From Streptomyces sp. L2 (lineage in GTDB: Bacteria > Actinomycetota > Actinomycetes > Streptomycetales > Streptomycetaceae), in NCBI RefSeq assembly GCF_004124325.1, contig NZ_QBDT01000001.1, forward strand, positions 3,844,001-3,908,000: a stretch of 64,000 nt of DNA, given 5' to 3'. The position numbers were made by a program, and so were the translations under genes. Below the pieces are notes generated by a model that saw nothing but the letters and a program-made list of their open reading frames with translations, ran no database searches and was not told the origin of the DNA. Below are positions 53,299-62,790 of this stretch, in pieces (position 1 is the stretch's first letter; the number at the start of each line of letters is the position of its first letter).

Positions 53299-55053
53299 TC
53301 ACAGCTTTGGTTCGATGCGGGCCAGGCGTCTCAACAGGCGGGGGGCGAAGCGGGAGAGGAGGTGGGAGCCCTTGGCCTCCGGGGTGACGGGGACGACGGC
53401 CTTGTTGGTCGTCACCGCCGTGAGGACGGCCTCGGCGACCTTCTCCGGAGGGTAGTTGCGCAGGCCGTACAGGCGGGCGGAGCGCTTTTGGCGGCGGCGT
53501 TGTTCGGCCTCGTCGACGCCGGTGAAGCGGGCCGTGGAGGTGATGTTGGTGTTGACGATGCCGGGGCAGATCGCGGTCACCCCGATGTCCCGCGCGGCGA
53601 GTTCGGCGCGCAGGCACTCGGAGAGCATCAGGACGGCCGCCTTGGAGGTGCTGTAGGCGGCCAGGGTCCGGGAGGGCTGGAACGCGGCCGCCGACGCGAT
53701 GTTGACGATGTGGCCGCCCTGCCCCCGCTCGGCCATCCGGGCCCCGAACAGCCGGCAGCCGTGGATGACACCCCACAGGTTGACGTCCAGCACCTTGCGC
53801 CAGTCGTCCGGTGTCGTGGTGAAGAAGGAGCCCGCCAGGCCGATGCCGGCGTTGTTGACCAGGACGTCCACCACGCCGTACGCGCGGTGGACCCGCTCCG
53901 CCAGCTTCTCCATGGCCTGTTCGTCGGAGACGTCCGCCGTCTCCGCCCACGCCTCGGGCGCGCCGATCAGCCGGGCCAGTTCGGCGGTGCGGGCGGCGGC
54001 CTCCGTGTCGCGGTCGACGGCCACCACGCGCGCGCCCGCCTCCGCGAACGCGAACGCCGTCGCCCGGCCGATCCCGCTGCCCGCGCCGGTGACCAGCACC
54101 AGCTGTCCGCCGAAGCGGTCGGAATGGCGGGCGGCCGTCTTCGGCGCGGGACGGTTTCCCTCCACAGCGGTCACGAACTCCTCGATCCAGGCGGCCAGTT
54201 GGTCGGGGCGGGTGCGCGGGACCCAGTGCTTGGCCGGGAGCGTGCGCCGGGTCAGCTGCGGCACCCAGCGCTCCAGGTCGTCGTAGAGCCGCTCGGACAG
54301 GAACGCGTCCCCCTGGGGGGTGATGAGCTGCACGGGCGCGTGCGCGTACGCGTCGGGGCGCGGCCTGCGCAGCCGGGCGCGGACGTTGTCCCGGTACAGC
54401 CAGGCCCCGTTCGCCGCGTCGGAGGGCAGTGAGGAGGTCGGGTAGTCGCCGCCGGGCACCTTCTCGACCCGCTGCAGGATGCCCGGCCAGCGCTTGCCGA
54501 GCGGACCGCGCCAGGCCAGTTCCGGCAGCTTGGGCGTGTGCAGCAGGTACACGTACCAGGACTTGGCGCCCTGGCCGAGGAGCTGGCCCACACGGCGGGG
54601 CGTCGGCCGCTTCACGCGCGCGTCGATCCAGTGCCCGAAGTGGTCCAGGGACGGCCCGGACATCGACGTGAAGGAGGCGATACGGCCCTCCGCGCGGGCC
54701 ACCGTCGCGAACTCCCACGACTGCACCGAGCCCCAGTCGTGCCCGACGAGGTGCACCGGCCGGCCGGGGCTGACCGCGTCCGCGACGGCCAGGAAGTCGT
54801 CGGTGAGCTTGGCCAGGGTGAAGCCCCCGCGCAGCGGCCTGGGTGCCGTGGAGCGGCCGTGGCCCCGGACGTCGTAGAGGACGACGTGGAAGCGCTCGGC
54901 GAGGCGGCCGGCGACCTCGGACCACACCTCCTTGCTGTCCGGGTAGCCGTGCACCAGGACCACCGTCGGCTGACCGGGGTCGCCGAGTTCCGCCACGCAC
55001 AGGTCGACGCCACCGGTCGACACCGTGCGCTCGCGCGCGCCCTTGAGACTCAC
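53299..55053 (-). CDS. Alpha/beta-hydrolase - short-chain dehydrogenase fusion
   Basis: A 584-residue two-domain enzyme. Residues about 1-300 are an epoxide-hydrolase-like alpha/beta hydrolase (VLVHGYPDSKEVW, nucleophile elbow VGHDWGS, WVPRTRPDQLAAW for the His). Residues about 315-584 are a classical NAD(P)-dependent SDR (TGAGSGIGRATAF, NNAGIG, catalytic AAYSTSKAA). Separate homologues exist for each half, and actinobacterial fusions of this kind are known. GTG 55051-55053 has GGAGGAGA upstream and overlaps the M24 gene by 4 bp. A hydrolysis-then-oxidation pathway on a lipophilic substrate is inferred only. Confidence 0.9.
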   Translation of the reverse strand: MSLKGARERTVSTGGVDLCVAELGDPGQPTVVLVHGYPDSKEVWSEVAGRLAERFHVVLYDVRGHGRSTAPRPLRGGFTLAKLTDDFLAVADAVSPGRPVHLVGHDWGSVQSWEFATVARAEGRIASFTSMSGPSLDHFGHWIDARVKRPTPRRVGQLLGQGAKSWYVYLLHTPKLPELAWRGPLGKRWPGILQRVEKVPGGDYPTSSLPSDAANGAWLYRDNVRARLRRPRPDAYAHAPVQLITPQGDAFLSERLYDDLERWVPQLTRRTLPAKHWVPRTRPDQLAAWIEEFVTAVEGNRPAPKTAARHSDRFGGQLVLVTGAGSGIGRATAFAFAEAGARVVAVDRDTEAAARTAELARLIGAPEAWAETADVSDEQAMEKLAERVHRAYGVVDVLVNNAGIGLAGSFFTTTPDDWRKVLDVNLWGVIHGCRLFGARMAERGQGGHIVNIASAAAFQPSRTLAAYSTSKAAVLMLSECLRAELAARDIGVTAICPGIVNTNITSTARFTGVDEAEQRRRQKRSARLYGLRNYPPEKVAEAVLTAVTTNKAVVPVTPEAKGSHLLSRFAPRLLRRLARIEPKL

Positions 55054-55895
55054 TTCTCCTCCGCCCAGCGCCGCACGTGCGGCAGATCGTCGTCCAGCCA
55101 GAAGGCGCTCTCCTCGGGGTCCCGGGAGTCGGTGACCACCAGGATCTCCTCGAACTTCGCGCCCGTGCCCCGGAAGCCGAGGTGGGGTTCGACCGCCCAC
55201 AGGCCCGGCTGCGGCGGGTGGTCGGAGAAGCGGTACGGCGACCACAGGGGCGACCAGCCGTCCCGGTGGCCGTGCAGCGCGTCCGCGGCCAGGCCCTTGA
55301 GGGACTGCGTGCCGAAGCCGAAGAGATGCGGCGAGAAGCGGCGTTGCCTCACCCGGTCCACCTTGTGGGCGATCACCCCGAAGGGATACGCGCGGTGCCG
55401 GTTGGCGTAGCCCTGGCGGACCATGAGGCGGTCCACGTCCTCGTAGATCTCGCGCAGCGGGCGCCGCTCGCGCACCTCCCGCAGGATCAGCTCGCGGTGC
55501 GCCTCCAGGTCGGCCATCAGCCGGTCCTGCACGGGGTTGACGCCGAGCGAGCCCGAGTAGCCGATGTCCGCCGTGCACCCCTCGAACACCGGGGCCATGT
55601 CCAGGATGAACGGCATCCCGGGCTCCAGGCGGCGGTCGGTGGGGAAGAACTGCAGCGGGACGCGGAAGTTGACGAACGCCGTGCGGTCGCCGAACCACGC
55701 GAACGGCAGGTGGAACCAGTCCCGCACCCCGCGCTCGCGCAGCCACTCCCGCTGCATGCGGGCCGCCTCGCGCTCGGTCACGCCCGGCTCCAGCCGCGCC
55801 GCGACCGCCTCCGCGCACTCGTAGGCGAGGCGCTGCACCCGCCTGAATCCCCGCAGCTCCATGGAGCGTTCGCCGCGCACTGCCGTAGTCGTCAT
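55050..55895 (-). CDS. M24-family (Xaa-Pro peptidase-like) metallopeptidase homologue
   Basis: A 281-residue pita-bread-fold protein: LEPGVTEREAARMQREWL, the metal-ligand strand FILDMAPVFEGCTADIGYSG, HKVDRVRQRRF, and WAVEPHLGFRGTGAKFEEILVV at the end. Metal ligands D, D, H, E and E appear present in order. Substrate could be a peptide or, as in some family members, creatine-like. It is translationally coupled to the fusion gene. Confidence 0.85.
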   Translation of the reverse strand: MTTTAVRGERSMELRGFRRVQRLAYECAEAVAARLEPGVTEREAARMQREWLRERGVRDWFHLPFAWFGDRTAFVNFRVPLQFFPTDRRLEPGMPFILDMAPVFEGCTADIGYSGSLGVNPVQDRLMADLEAHRELILREVRERRPLREIYEDVDRLMVRQGYANRHRAYPFGVIAHKVDRVRQRRFSPHLFGFGTQSLKGLAADALHGHRDGWSPLWSPYRFSDHPPQPGLWAVEPHLGFRGTGAKFEEILVVTDSRDPEESAFWLDDDLPHVRRWAEEK

Positions 55896-56262
55896 GCCGC
55901 CCCGTCCGTCGACCCGGTACGCATCCGGTACCCAACCGGCACGCACACGGCATGCTCCCGGCATGCACCTGCTGCGTGCCTGTACGTGTCCGTAACTTGA
56001 CACTGGTGAATGTGACAGTTGTTAGAGGCTGCGTCAATAGGGGGGGCTCGGCCTGTGGACAACCCGGGCCCGCCCGCCTCTGGAAACCCACGTCCGCCCG
56101 CCTGTGGACAACCCAGGTCCGCCCGGCGACAGGCCCGCCCCCCGGCACTGTGGATAACTCTCAGGCACGGCCTCCCTCAGGGTCGCGTACTACTGGAGTC
56201 TGACCCCAAGACGGCTCTGAGGTCTGACGCGGGGCGTGGCCGGGGTCACTACGGTCAAAGAC
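55896..56262. promoter_or_regulatory. Intergenic region with DnaA-box group and divergent promoters
   Basis: 367 bp. Three consensus DnaA boxes all face the same way: TGTGGACAA at 56054-56062 and 56103-56111, and TGTGGATAA at 56149-56157. Between them runs GC-rich CCGCCCGCC sequence. The left part holds overlapping short repeats (GGTACGCATCCGGTACC, GGCATGCTCCCGGCATGC). TACGGT (56250-56255) is a -10-like element for the ABC operon. Confidence 0.65.
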
Positions 56263-57261
56263 GTGACTGTGATCGCGACCGAAAGCCTGAGCAAGCGGTT
56301 CCCCCGGGTGACCGCGCTCGACCGGCTGTCCGTGGACATCGGGGCCGGTGTGACCGGACTCGTCGGAGCCAACGGCGCCGGCAAGTCCACCCTGATCAAG
56401 ATCCTGCTGGGTCTGTCCCCCGCCACCGAGGGCAGCGCCGAGGTCCTGGGCCTCGACGTCGCCACGAAGGGCGCCGCCATCCGCGAGCGCGTCGGCTACA
56501 TGCCGGAGCACGACTGCCTGCCGCCCGACGTCTCGGCCACCGAGTTCGTCGTCCACATGGCACGCATGTCGGGCCTGCCGCCGACCGCCGCGCGCGAGCG
56601 CACCGCGGACACGCTGCGCCACGTCGGCCTGTATGAGGAGCGCTACCGCCCCATCGGCGGCTACTCCACGGGCATGAAGCAGCGGGTGAAGCTGGCCCAG
56701 GCCCTCGTCCACGACCCGAAACTGGTCTTCCTGGACGAGCCGACCAACGGCCTCGACCCGGTCGGCCGCGACGAGATGCTGGGCCTGATCCGCCGCATCC
56801 ACACCGACTTCGGCATCTCCGTCCTGGTCACCTCCCACCTCCTGGGCGAACTGGAACGCACCTGCGACCACGTCGTCGTGATCGACGGCGGCAAACTGCT
56901 GCGCTCCAGCTCCACCACGGACTTCACGCAGACCACGACGACCCTCGCGATCGAGGTCACCGACACCGACACCCACCCCGACGGCACCCGCGCGGTCCGC
57001 GACGCGCTCCACGCGCGCGGGATCGACACACACGCCGAGGGCGCGGGCCTGCCGGGCGCCGGACACATCCTGCTGCTCACCGCCCCCGGCGAGGAGACGT
57101 ACGACCTCGTGCGCGACGTCGTCGCCGACCTCGGCCTCGGCCTGGTGCGCATGGAACAACGCCGGCACCACATCGCCGAGGTCTTCACCACCGGCACCGA
57201 CAGCCGCGGGAACAGCGAGCAGGACGAGCAGCGGAAGGAGGCCGTCGGCCATGGCGGTTGA
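56263..57261 (+). CDS. ABC transporter ATP-binding protein 1
   Basis: A 332-residue ATPase with Walker A GANGAGKST near residue 40, signature YSTGMKQRVKLAQALV, Walker B LVFLDEPTNGLD and H-loop VTSHLL. A C-terminal extension of about 110 residues follows. GTG 56263 lies 7 nt after TACGGT with no Shine-Dalgarno, so it is probably leaderless. It is the first of four genes (ATPase, permease, ATPase, permease) that overlap or nearly touch, forming an ABC-2 export system. The substrate is unknown. Confidence 0.92.
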   Translation: MTVIATESLSKRFPRVTALDRLSVDIGAGVTGLVGANGAGKSTLIKILLGLSPATEGSAEVLGLDVATKGAAIRERVGYMPEHDCLPPDVSATEFVVHMARMSGLPPTAARERTADTLRHVGLYEERYRPIGGYSTGMKQRVKLAQALVHDPKLVFLDEPTNGLDPVGRDEMLGLIRRIHTDFGISVLVTSHLLGELERTCDHVVVIDGGKLLRSSSTTDFTQTTTTLAIEVTDTDTHPDGTRAVRDALHARGIDTHAEGAGLPGAGHILLLTAPGEETYDLVRDVVADLGLGLVRMEQRRHHIAEVFTTGTDSRGNSEQDEQRKEAVGHGG

Positions 57262-58165
57262 GCACTCCCCGGCGGCGCCGCCCGGCGACCAGACCCGGAT
57301 CCACGACATCGGCTACCGCGGCTACGACGGCCCACGCCTCGGCCGCTCCTACGCCCGCCGCTCGCTGTACTCGCAGTCCCTGCGCGGCTCCTACGGCCTC
57401 GGCCGCTCGGTGAAGTCCAAGGTGCTGCCGATGCTGCTGTTCGCGGTGATGTGCGTACCCGCCGCGATCATGGTCGCCGTCGCGGTGATGACGAAGGCCC
57501 ACGACCTCCCGCTCGCCCACGCCTACACCCGCTGGGCGATCGTCATGCAGGCCGTGATCAGCCTGTACGTCGCCTCGCAGGCGCCCCAGTCCGTCTCCCG
57601 CGACCTGCGCTTCAAGACCGTACCGCTGTACTTCTCCCGGCCCATCGAGACGGCCGACTACGTGCTCGCCAAGTTCGCGGCGCTGGCCTCGGCCCTGTTC
57701 ATCCTGACCGGCGGCCCCCTGCTGGTCATGTACCTGGGCACGCTGCTCGCCAAGATGGGCTTCGCCCACGAGACCAAGCAATTCGCCCAGGGACTGGTGT
57801 CCGTGGCCCTGCTCTCCCTGCTGTTCGCCGGCATCGGCCTCGTCATCGCCGCGGTCACCCCGCGCCGCGGCTTCGGCATCGCCGCCGTGATCGCCGTGCT
57901 GATCATCTCCTACGGCGCGGTCTCCACCCTCCAGGCCATCGCCTTCCACCAGGACAACACCGGCGCCGTCCCGTGGATCGGCCTGTTCTCGCCCGTCACC
58001 CTGATCGACGGCGTGCAGTCCGCCCTCCTCGGCGGCTCCTCCTCCTTCCCCGGAGGCGTCGGCCCGTCCAGCGGCCAGGGCGTCGCGTACGTGCTGGTCG
58101 CCCTCGGCGTGATCGCCGCGTGCTACGGCCTCCTGGTGCGCCGCTACAAGAAGGTGGGACTGTGA
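57251..58165 (+). CDS. ABC-2 type permease 1
   Basis: A 304-residue membrane protein with six hydrophobic helices. The N-terminal IHDIGYRGYDGPRLGRSYARRSLYSQSLR is cytoplasmic and typical of this family. SRDLRFKTVPLYFSRPIETADYVLAKFAAL is the conserved loop. It overlaps the ATPase 1 gene by 11 bp. Confidence 0.9.
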   Translation: MAVEHSPAAPPGDQTRIHDIGYRGYDGPRLGRSYARRSLYSQSLRGSYGLGRSVKSKVLPMLLFAVMCVPAAIMVAVAVMTKAHDLPLAHAYTRWAIVMQAVISLYVASQAPQSVSRDLRFKTVPLYFSRPIETADYVLAKFAALASALFILTGGPLLVMYLGTLLAKMGFAHETKQFAQGLVSVALLSLLFAGIGLVIAAVTPRRGFGIAAVIAVLIISYGAVSTLQAIAFHQDNTGAVPWIGLFSPVTLIDGVQSALLGGSSSFPGGVGPSSGQGVAYVLVALGVIAACYGLLVRRYKKVGL

Positions 58166-59073
58166 CAACCCTCAGCATCGACCACGTCTCCCGCTGGTTC
58201 GGCAACGTGGTCGCCGTCAACGACATCACGATGACCATCGGCCCCGGTGTCACCGGACTCCTCGGCCCCAACGGCGCCGGGAAGTCCACCCTCATCAACA
58301 TGATGGGCGGCTTCCTCGCCCCCTCCACCGGCTCGATCACCCTCGACGGACAGCCGGTGTGGCGCAACGAGGCCATCTACCGGCACATCGGCATCGTCCC
58401 CGAGCGGGAGGCGATGTACGACTTCCTCACCGGCCGCGAGTTCGTCGTCGCCAACGCCGAACTGCACGGCCTGGGCGCCAAGGCGGCCCAGAAGGCGCTC
58501 GCCACGGTCGAGATGGAGTACGCGCAGGACCGGAAGATCTCCACCTACTCCAAGGGCATGCGGCAGCGCGTGAAGATGGCGAGCGCCCTCGTCCACGACC
58601 CGTCGCTGCTGCTGCTCGACGAACCGTTCAACGGCATGGACCCGCGCCAGCGCATGCAGCTCATGGACCTGCTGCGGCGGATGGGCGACGAGGGCCGCAC
58701 GGTGCTGTTCTCCTCCCACATCCTCGAAGAGGTCGAACAGCTCGCCCGGCACATCGAGGTCGTCGTCGCCGGACGCCACGCGGCCAGCGGTGACTTCCGC
58801 AGGATCCGCCGCCTGATGACCGACCGGCCGCACCGCTACCTGGTCCGCTCCAGCGACGACCGCGCCCTCGCGGCCGCGCTGATCGCCGACCCGTCGACGT
58901 CCGGCATCGAGGTCGACCACGCCGAGGGCGCGCTGCTCGTGCAGGCCGTCGACTTCGGCCGCTTCACCGCCCTGCTGCCGAAGGTCGCCCGGGACCACGG
59001 CATCCGGCTCCTCACGGTCTCGCCGTCCGACGAGTCCCTGGAGTCCGTGTTCTCGTATCTGGTCGCGGCGTAG
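58162..59073 (+). CDS. ABC transporter ATP-binding protein 2
   Basis: A 303-residue ATPase with Walker A GPNGAGKST, signature YSKGMRQRVKMASALV, Walker B LLLLDEPFNGMD, SSHILEE and a C-terminal domain of about 95 residues. GTG 58162 overlaps the stop of permease 1 (GTGA). It is a close paralogue of ATPase 1, so the operon looks like a duplicated pair. Confidence 0.92.
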   Translation: MTTLSIDHVSRWFGNVVAVNDITMTIGPGVTGLLGPNGAGKSTLINMMGGFLAPSTGSITLDGQPVWRNEAIYRHIGIVPEREAMYDFLTGREFVVANAELHGLGAKAAQKALATVEMEYAQDRKISTYSKGMRQRVKMASALVHDPSLLLLDEPFNGMDPRQRMQLMDLLRRMGDEGRTVLFSSHILEEVEQLARHIEVVVAGRHAASGDFRRIRRLMTDRPHRYLVRSSDDRALAAALIADPSTSGIEVDHAEGALLVQAVDFGRFTALLPKVARDHGIRLLTVSPSDESLESVFSYLVAA

Positions 59074-59083
59074 GAGGCCGAAG

Positions 59084-59803
59084 ATGTACGACCCCACCGT
59101 CGCCCGGCTCACCTACCGGGCCCTGCTCGGCCGTCGCCGGGCCCTCATCCTCGGCGCGCTGCCGCTGCTGCTGATCGTGATCTCCGTGGCCGTACGCGGC
59201 CTGACCGGAGCGGACGACCAGACGGCCTCCGACGTCCTCGGCGGATTCGCGCTCGCCACGATGGTGCCGATCATCGGCGTCATCGCGGGCACGGGCGCGA
59301 TCGGCCCCGAGATCGACGACGGCTCTGTCGTCTACCTGCTGTCCAAACCTCTGAAGCGGCCCACGATCATCTTCACCAAGCTGATCGTCGCCATCGCCGT
59401 GACCATGGTGTTCTCCGCCGTGCCGACGATGGTCGCCGGGCTGATCCTGAACGGCAACGGCCAGCAGATCGCCGTCGCCTACACGGTCGCCGCGCTCGTC
59501 TCCTCCATCGCCTACTCGGCGCTGTTCCTGCTGCTGGGCACGGTGTCGCGGCACGCGGTGGTCTTCGGACTCGTCTACGCGCTGGTCTGGGAGGCGCTGT
59601 TCGGGTCCCTGGTGCCGGGTGCGCGCACGCTCAGCGTCCAGCAGTGGTCGCTGGCCGTCGCCCACAAGCTGGCCGGCGGCGACCTGGTCACCTCGGACGT
59701 CGGCCTGCCGACCGCCACTGTGCTGCTGGTGGCGGTCACCGTGCTGGCCACCTGGTACGCCGGGCAGAAGCTGCGGACGCTGAAGCTGGCGGGCGAGGAG
59801 TAG
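59084..59803 (+). CDS. ABC-2 type permease 2
   Basis: A 239-residue protein with six hydrophobic helices: RRRALILGALPLLLIVISVAV, IGPEIDDGSVVYLLSKPLKRPTIIFTKL and AYSALFLLLGTVSRHAVVFGLVYALVWE. ATG 59084 follows AGGAGG. It is the last gene of the operon. A terminator follows. Confidence 0.9.
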   Translation: MYDPTVARLTYRALLGRRRALILGALPLLLIVISVAVRGLTGADDQTASDVLGGFALATMVPIIGVIAGTGAIGPEIDDGSVVYLLSKPLKRPTIIFTKLIVAIAVTMVFSAVPTMVAGLILNGNGQQIAVAYTVAALVSSIAYSALFLLLGTVSRHAVVFGLVYALVWEALFGSLVPGARTLSVQQWSLAVAHKLAGGDLVTSDVGLPTATVLLVAVTVLATWYAGQKLRTLKLAGEE

Positions 59804-59810
59804 GACGCCG

Positions 59811-59834
59811 GGCCCCGTCCTCCTTGACGGGGCC
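59811..59834 (+). terminator. Terminator of the ABC operon
   Basis: Perfect 9-bp stem, GGCCCCGTC / GACGGGGCC, with loop CTCCTT, 8 bp after the permease 2 stop, followed by TTC. Confidence 0.75.
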
Positions 59835-59890
59835 TTCACCCTCGTCCGGTCACACTGGGCGCAGCGGAGGTACGGCTGAGGAGGCCGCGG

Positions 59891-60148
59891 ATGGCAGAGG
59901 AGACGCCGGGGAGCGGCGCGGGCGGTGCGGGCGGCGGGCGTGGGTCCGAGAGCGAACTCTGGGACGACGTCGTGCTGGACGAGGCGTTCATACGGGCAGC
60001 CGAGGCTGCGGAGCCGTCCGGCCGCGCGCGGATGCTGGCCGCGCGGTGGCGTTCCGGATCGCCCGAGCCGCAGCCGTGGCGCTCCGACGAGCCGCCGGCG
60101 GGCTGGTTCTTCAGCAAGGGCCGGCGGCGCAGGTGGCGGCGCCGGTAG
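59891..60148 (+). CDS. Small basic hypothetical protein
   Basis: 85 residues. A Gly-rich N-terminus precedes ESELWDDVVLDEAFIRAAEAAEPSGRARMLAARWR and a very basic end (KGRRRRWRRR). No transmembrane helix is present. The EFIRAA-like amphipathic helix and SGRARML segment give it a protein-like composition. Small proteins of this shape are common in Streptomyces. The function is unknown. Confidence 0.65.
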   Translation: MAEETPGSGAGGAGGGRGSESELWDDVVLDEAFIRAAEAAEPSGRARMLAARWRSGSPEPQPWRSDEPPAGWFFSKGRRRRWRRR

Positions 60149-60715
60149 GGGCCGCTAATTAGGTGGCTTTCGACTCGCCGTCCGGGCACAGTAGTGCTGT
60201 CCGATCCGCCGGGAACCTCCGGTGGGATCCGTTCTGGGATAAGTCGGCCGCTTCGAGCACGCCAGCGTTGCACTGCGCTTGCGTGGGCCGACGAGGGCCC
60301 GGCGCTGGGGCGGACGGGGAGGCCACGCGAACCCGGCGCCGCGAGGCGGGCGGGCAAGCCGCGCGACTCGGCGCTACGAGGTGCCGCCGCGCCCACCCGT
60401 GCCGCCCTGGGGGTCCCCCCCAGGCCCTTAAGGCACTGGGGGAGGCACGATTGCCCGCGGCTGGGTAGGGAAGCGCCCCAAAGGGGCGTGGCGCTGTGCC
60501 GATGTGCGGCTCCGCCGCGTGGGCGCGACGGCCGCAGCCGATGCCGCGGCTGGGTACGCGCGCGCTGGGAACCGACGGCGACTGCAACCCCCTAAGGGGC
60601 GCGGGGCTGTGTCGATATGCGGCTCCGCCGCGTGGGCGCGATCAGCCACGACGGACTCGCACTCGGCGTCGCAGCGCACCACGTGACCCGGAAGCCGCGC
60701 GCAGCGCGCCCGGTG
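60149..60715. repeat. Gene-free region built from interspersed repeats
   Basis: 567 bp without a convincing gene. It contains interspersed repeat copy B (60381-60461). It also holds two copies of a roughly 65-bp unit beginning with a CCCC-AAA-GGGG hairpin and ending GGCTCCGCCGCGTGGGCGCGA (from 60474 and from 60588). A stem near 60404-60446 (CTGGGGG/CCCCCAG-type) is also present. Apparent ORFs here are the repeats read in frame. Confidence 0.6.
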
Positions 60716-61516
60716 TCAGGGTGTCAGCAACCGCTCCAGTACGGCCGCGATGCCGTCCTGCTCGTTGGAGAGGGTGACCTCGTCGGCCACCGAGCGGAGC
60801 TCCTCGTGGGCGTTGGCCATGGCCACACCCCGCGCCGCCCAGGCGAACATCGGGATGTCGTTCGGCATGTCGCCGAAGGCGATCGTGTCGGCGGCCTTCA
60901 GGCCGAGCCGGCGGGCCGCCAGCGACAGCCCCGTCGCCTTGGACAGGCCGAGCGGCAGCAGCTCCACGATGCCGGCGCCCGCCATGGCGACCGTGACGAA
61001 CCCGCCGGCCGCCCGCCGCGCCGCCTCGCACAGCTCGTCGTCGGACAGCGAGGGATGCTGTATGTAGATCTTGTTCAGCGGCGCGGCCCACAGATCGGCC
61101 GCGTCGGTGAACGGCGTCGCCGGCAGCTTGCCGGTGACCGCGTACCCCGGCCCGACCAGCACCTCCCCGTCCAGCCCGTCCCGGCTCGCCGCCAGGTACA
61201 GCGGCCCCACCTCGGCCTCGATCTTGGCCAGCGCGACCCCCGCCAGCTGCCGGTCCAGGGTCACCGAGGTCAGCAGGCGGTGCGACCCAGCGTCGTACAC
61301 CTGCGCGCCCTGGCCGCAGACGGCGAGACCGTCGTAGCCGAGGTCGTCGAGGATGTGCCGGGTCCAGGGCACCGCGCGGCCGGTGACGACGATGCGCGCG
61401 GCGCCCGCCGCGGTGGCCGCGGCGAGCGCTTCACGGGTGCGTGGTGAGATCGACTCGTCGGAGCGCAGCAGCGTGCCGTCGAGATCGGTGGCGACGAGCC
61501 CGTACGGGAAAGTCAC
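60716..61516 (-). CDS. HAD-superfamily (Cof-type) phosphatase, second copy
   Basis: A 266-residue HAD class IIB protein. Motif I is [17 protein letters not shown], followed by [10 protein letters not shown], the Lys of GLSKATGLS, and motif [16 protein letters not shown]. It is paralogous to the HAD gene at 49044. Its GTG start overlaps the serS stop by 4 bp (GTGA), so it is translationally coupled to serS. The substrate is unknown. Confidence 0.9.
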   Translation of the reverse strand: MTFPYGLVATDLDGTLLRSDESISPRTREALAAATAAGAARIVVTGRAVPWTRHILDDLGYDGLAVCGQGAQVYDAGSHRLLTSVTLDRQLAGVALAKIEAEVGPLYLAASRDGLDGEVLVGPGYAVTGKLPATPFTDAADLWAAPLNKIYIQHPSLSDDELCEAARRAAGGFVTVAMAGAGIVELLPLGLSKATGLSLAARRLGLKAADTIAFGDMPNDIPMFAWAARGVAMANAHEELRSVADEVTLSNEQDGIAAVLERLLTP

Positions 61517-62790
61517 CGGGACACCGGCTCCAGGACCTCACGCCCGCCCAGGTACGGCCGCAGCACCTCGGGGACCCGGACGGAGCCGTCGGCCTGCTGG
61601 TGGTTCTCCAGAATCGCCACGATGGTGCGCGGTACGGCGCACAGCGTGCCGTTGAGGGTGGCCAGCGGGCGCACCTTCTTGTCCTCGCGGACCCGGATCG
61701 ACAGCCGGCGGGACTGGAACTCGGTGCAGTCCGACGTCGAGGTCAGCTCGCGGTACTTGCCCTGGGTCGGGATCCACGCCTCGCAGTCGAACTTGCGGGA
61801 GGCCGAGGAGCCGAGGTCGCCGGAGGCGACGTCGATGACGCGGAACGGCAGCTCCAGCGAGGTCAGCCACTGCTTCTCCCAGTCCAGCAGGCGCTGGTGC
61901 TCGGCCTGCGAATCCTCGGGGAGGACGTAGGAGAACATCTCGACCTTGTCGAACTGGTGCACGCGGAAGATGCCGCGGGTGTCCTTGCCGTGCGAGCCGG
62001 CCTCGCGGCGGAAGCACGGGGAGAAGCCCGCGTAGCGCAGCGGCAGCTGTCCCGCGTCGAGGATCTCGTCCATGTGGTACGCCGCGAGCGGCACCTCGGA
62101 CGTGCCGACCAGGTACAGGTCGTCCTTGTCCAGGTGGTAGACGTCCTGGGCGGCCTGGCCGAGGAAGCCGGTGCCGGCCATGGACTGCGGGCGGACCAGC
62201 GCCGGCGTCAGCATGGGCGTGAAGCCGGCCGCGGTGGCCTGGGCGAGCGCCGCGTTGACCAGGGCCAGCTCCAGCAGCGCGCCGACGCCGGTGAGGAAGT
62301 AGAAGCGGGAGCCGGAGACCTTGGCGCCGCGCTCCACGTCGATCGCGCCGAGCAGCTGGCCCAGCTCCAGGTGGTCCTTCGGCTCGAAGCCCTCGGCGCC
62401 GAAGTCGCGGATGGTGCCGTGCTTCTCCAGCGTGACGAAGTCCTCCTCGCCGCCGACGGGCACGTCGGGGTGGACGAGATTGCCGAGCCGGAGCAGCAGT
62501 TCCTGGGTCTCGGCGTCGGCCGCGTCGCGCTCGGCGTCGGCGGTCTTGACGTCGGCGGCGAGCTGGCCGGCCTGCTTCAGCAGTTCGGCCTTCTCGTCGC
62601 CGGAGGCCTTGGGGATCAGCTTGCCGAGCTGCTTCTGCTCGGCGCGCAGCTCATCGAAGCGGACGCCGGAGGACCTGCGCCGCTCGTCGGCAGACAGGAG
62701 GGAGTCGACGAGCGCGACGTCCTCTCCACGGGCGCGCTGGGACGCGCGCACACGGTCGGGGTCCTCACGAAGCAGGCGAAGGTCAATCAC
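61513..62790 (-). CDS. serS: Seryl-tRNA synthetase
   Basis: A 425-residue class II synthetase. The N-terminal coiled-coil arm that holds tRNA-Ser is visible at about residues 25-100 ([29 protein letters not shown]). Motif 2 is [21 protein letters not shown] and motif 3 is near [21 protein letters not shown] 62788-62790 ([18 protein letters not shown]) is the family start. Confidence 0.97.
   Translation of the reverse strand: MIDLRLLREDPDRVRASQRARGEDVALVDSLLSADERRRSSGVRFDELRAEQKQLGKLIPKASGDEKAELLKQAGQLAADVKTADAERDAADAETQELLLRLGNLVHPDVPVGGEEDFVTLEKHGTIRDFGAEGFEPKDHLELGQLLGAIDVERGAKVSGSRFYFLTGVGALLELALVNAALAQATAAGFTPMLTPALVRPQSMAGTGFLGQAAQDVYHLDKDDLYLVGTSEVPLAAYHMDEILDAGQLPLRYAGFSPCFRREAGSHGKDTRGIFRVHQFDKVEMFSYVLPEDSQAEHQRLLDWEKQWLTSLELPFRVIDVASGDLGSSASRKFDCEAWIPTQGKYRELTSTSDCTEFQSRRLSIRVREDKKVRPLATLNGTLCAVPRTIVAILENHQQADGSVRVPEVLRPYLGGREVLEPVSR

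Noticed and set aside
60163..60686. Several overlapping ORFs in the repeat-rich gap
   Set aside because: They are built from repeat units (MRLRRVGA occurs more than once), lack ribosome-binding sites and have no coding bias.
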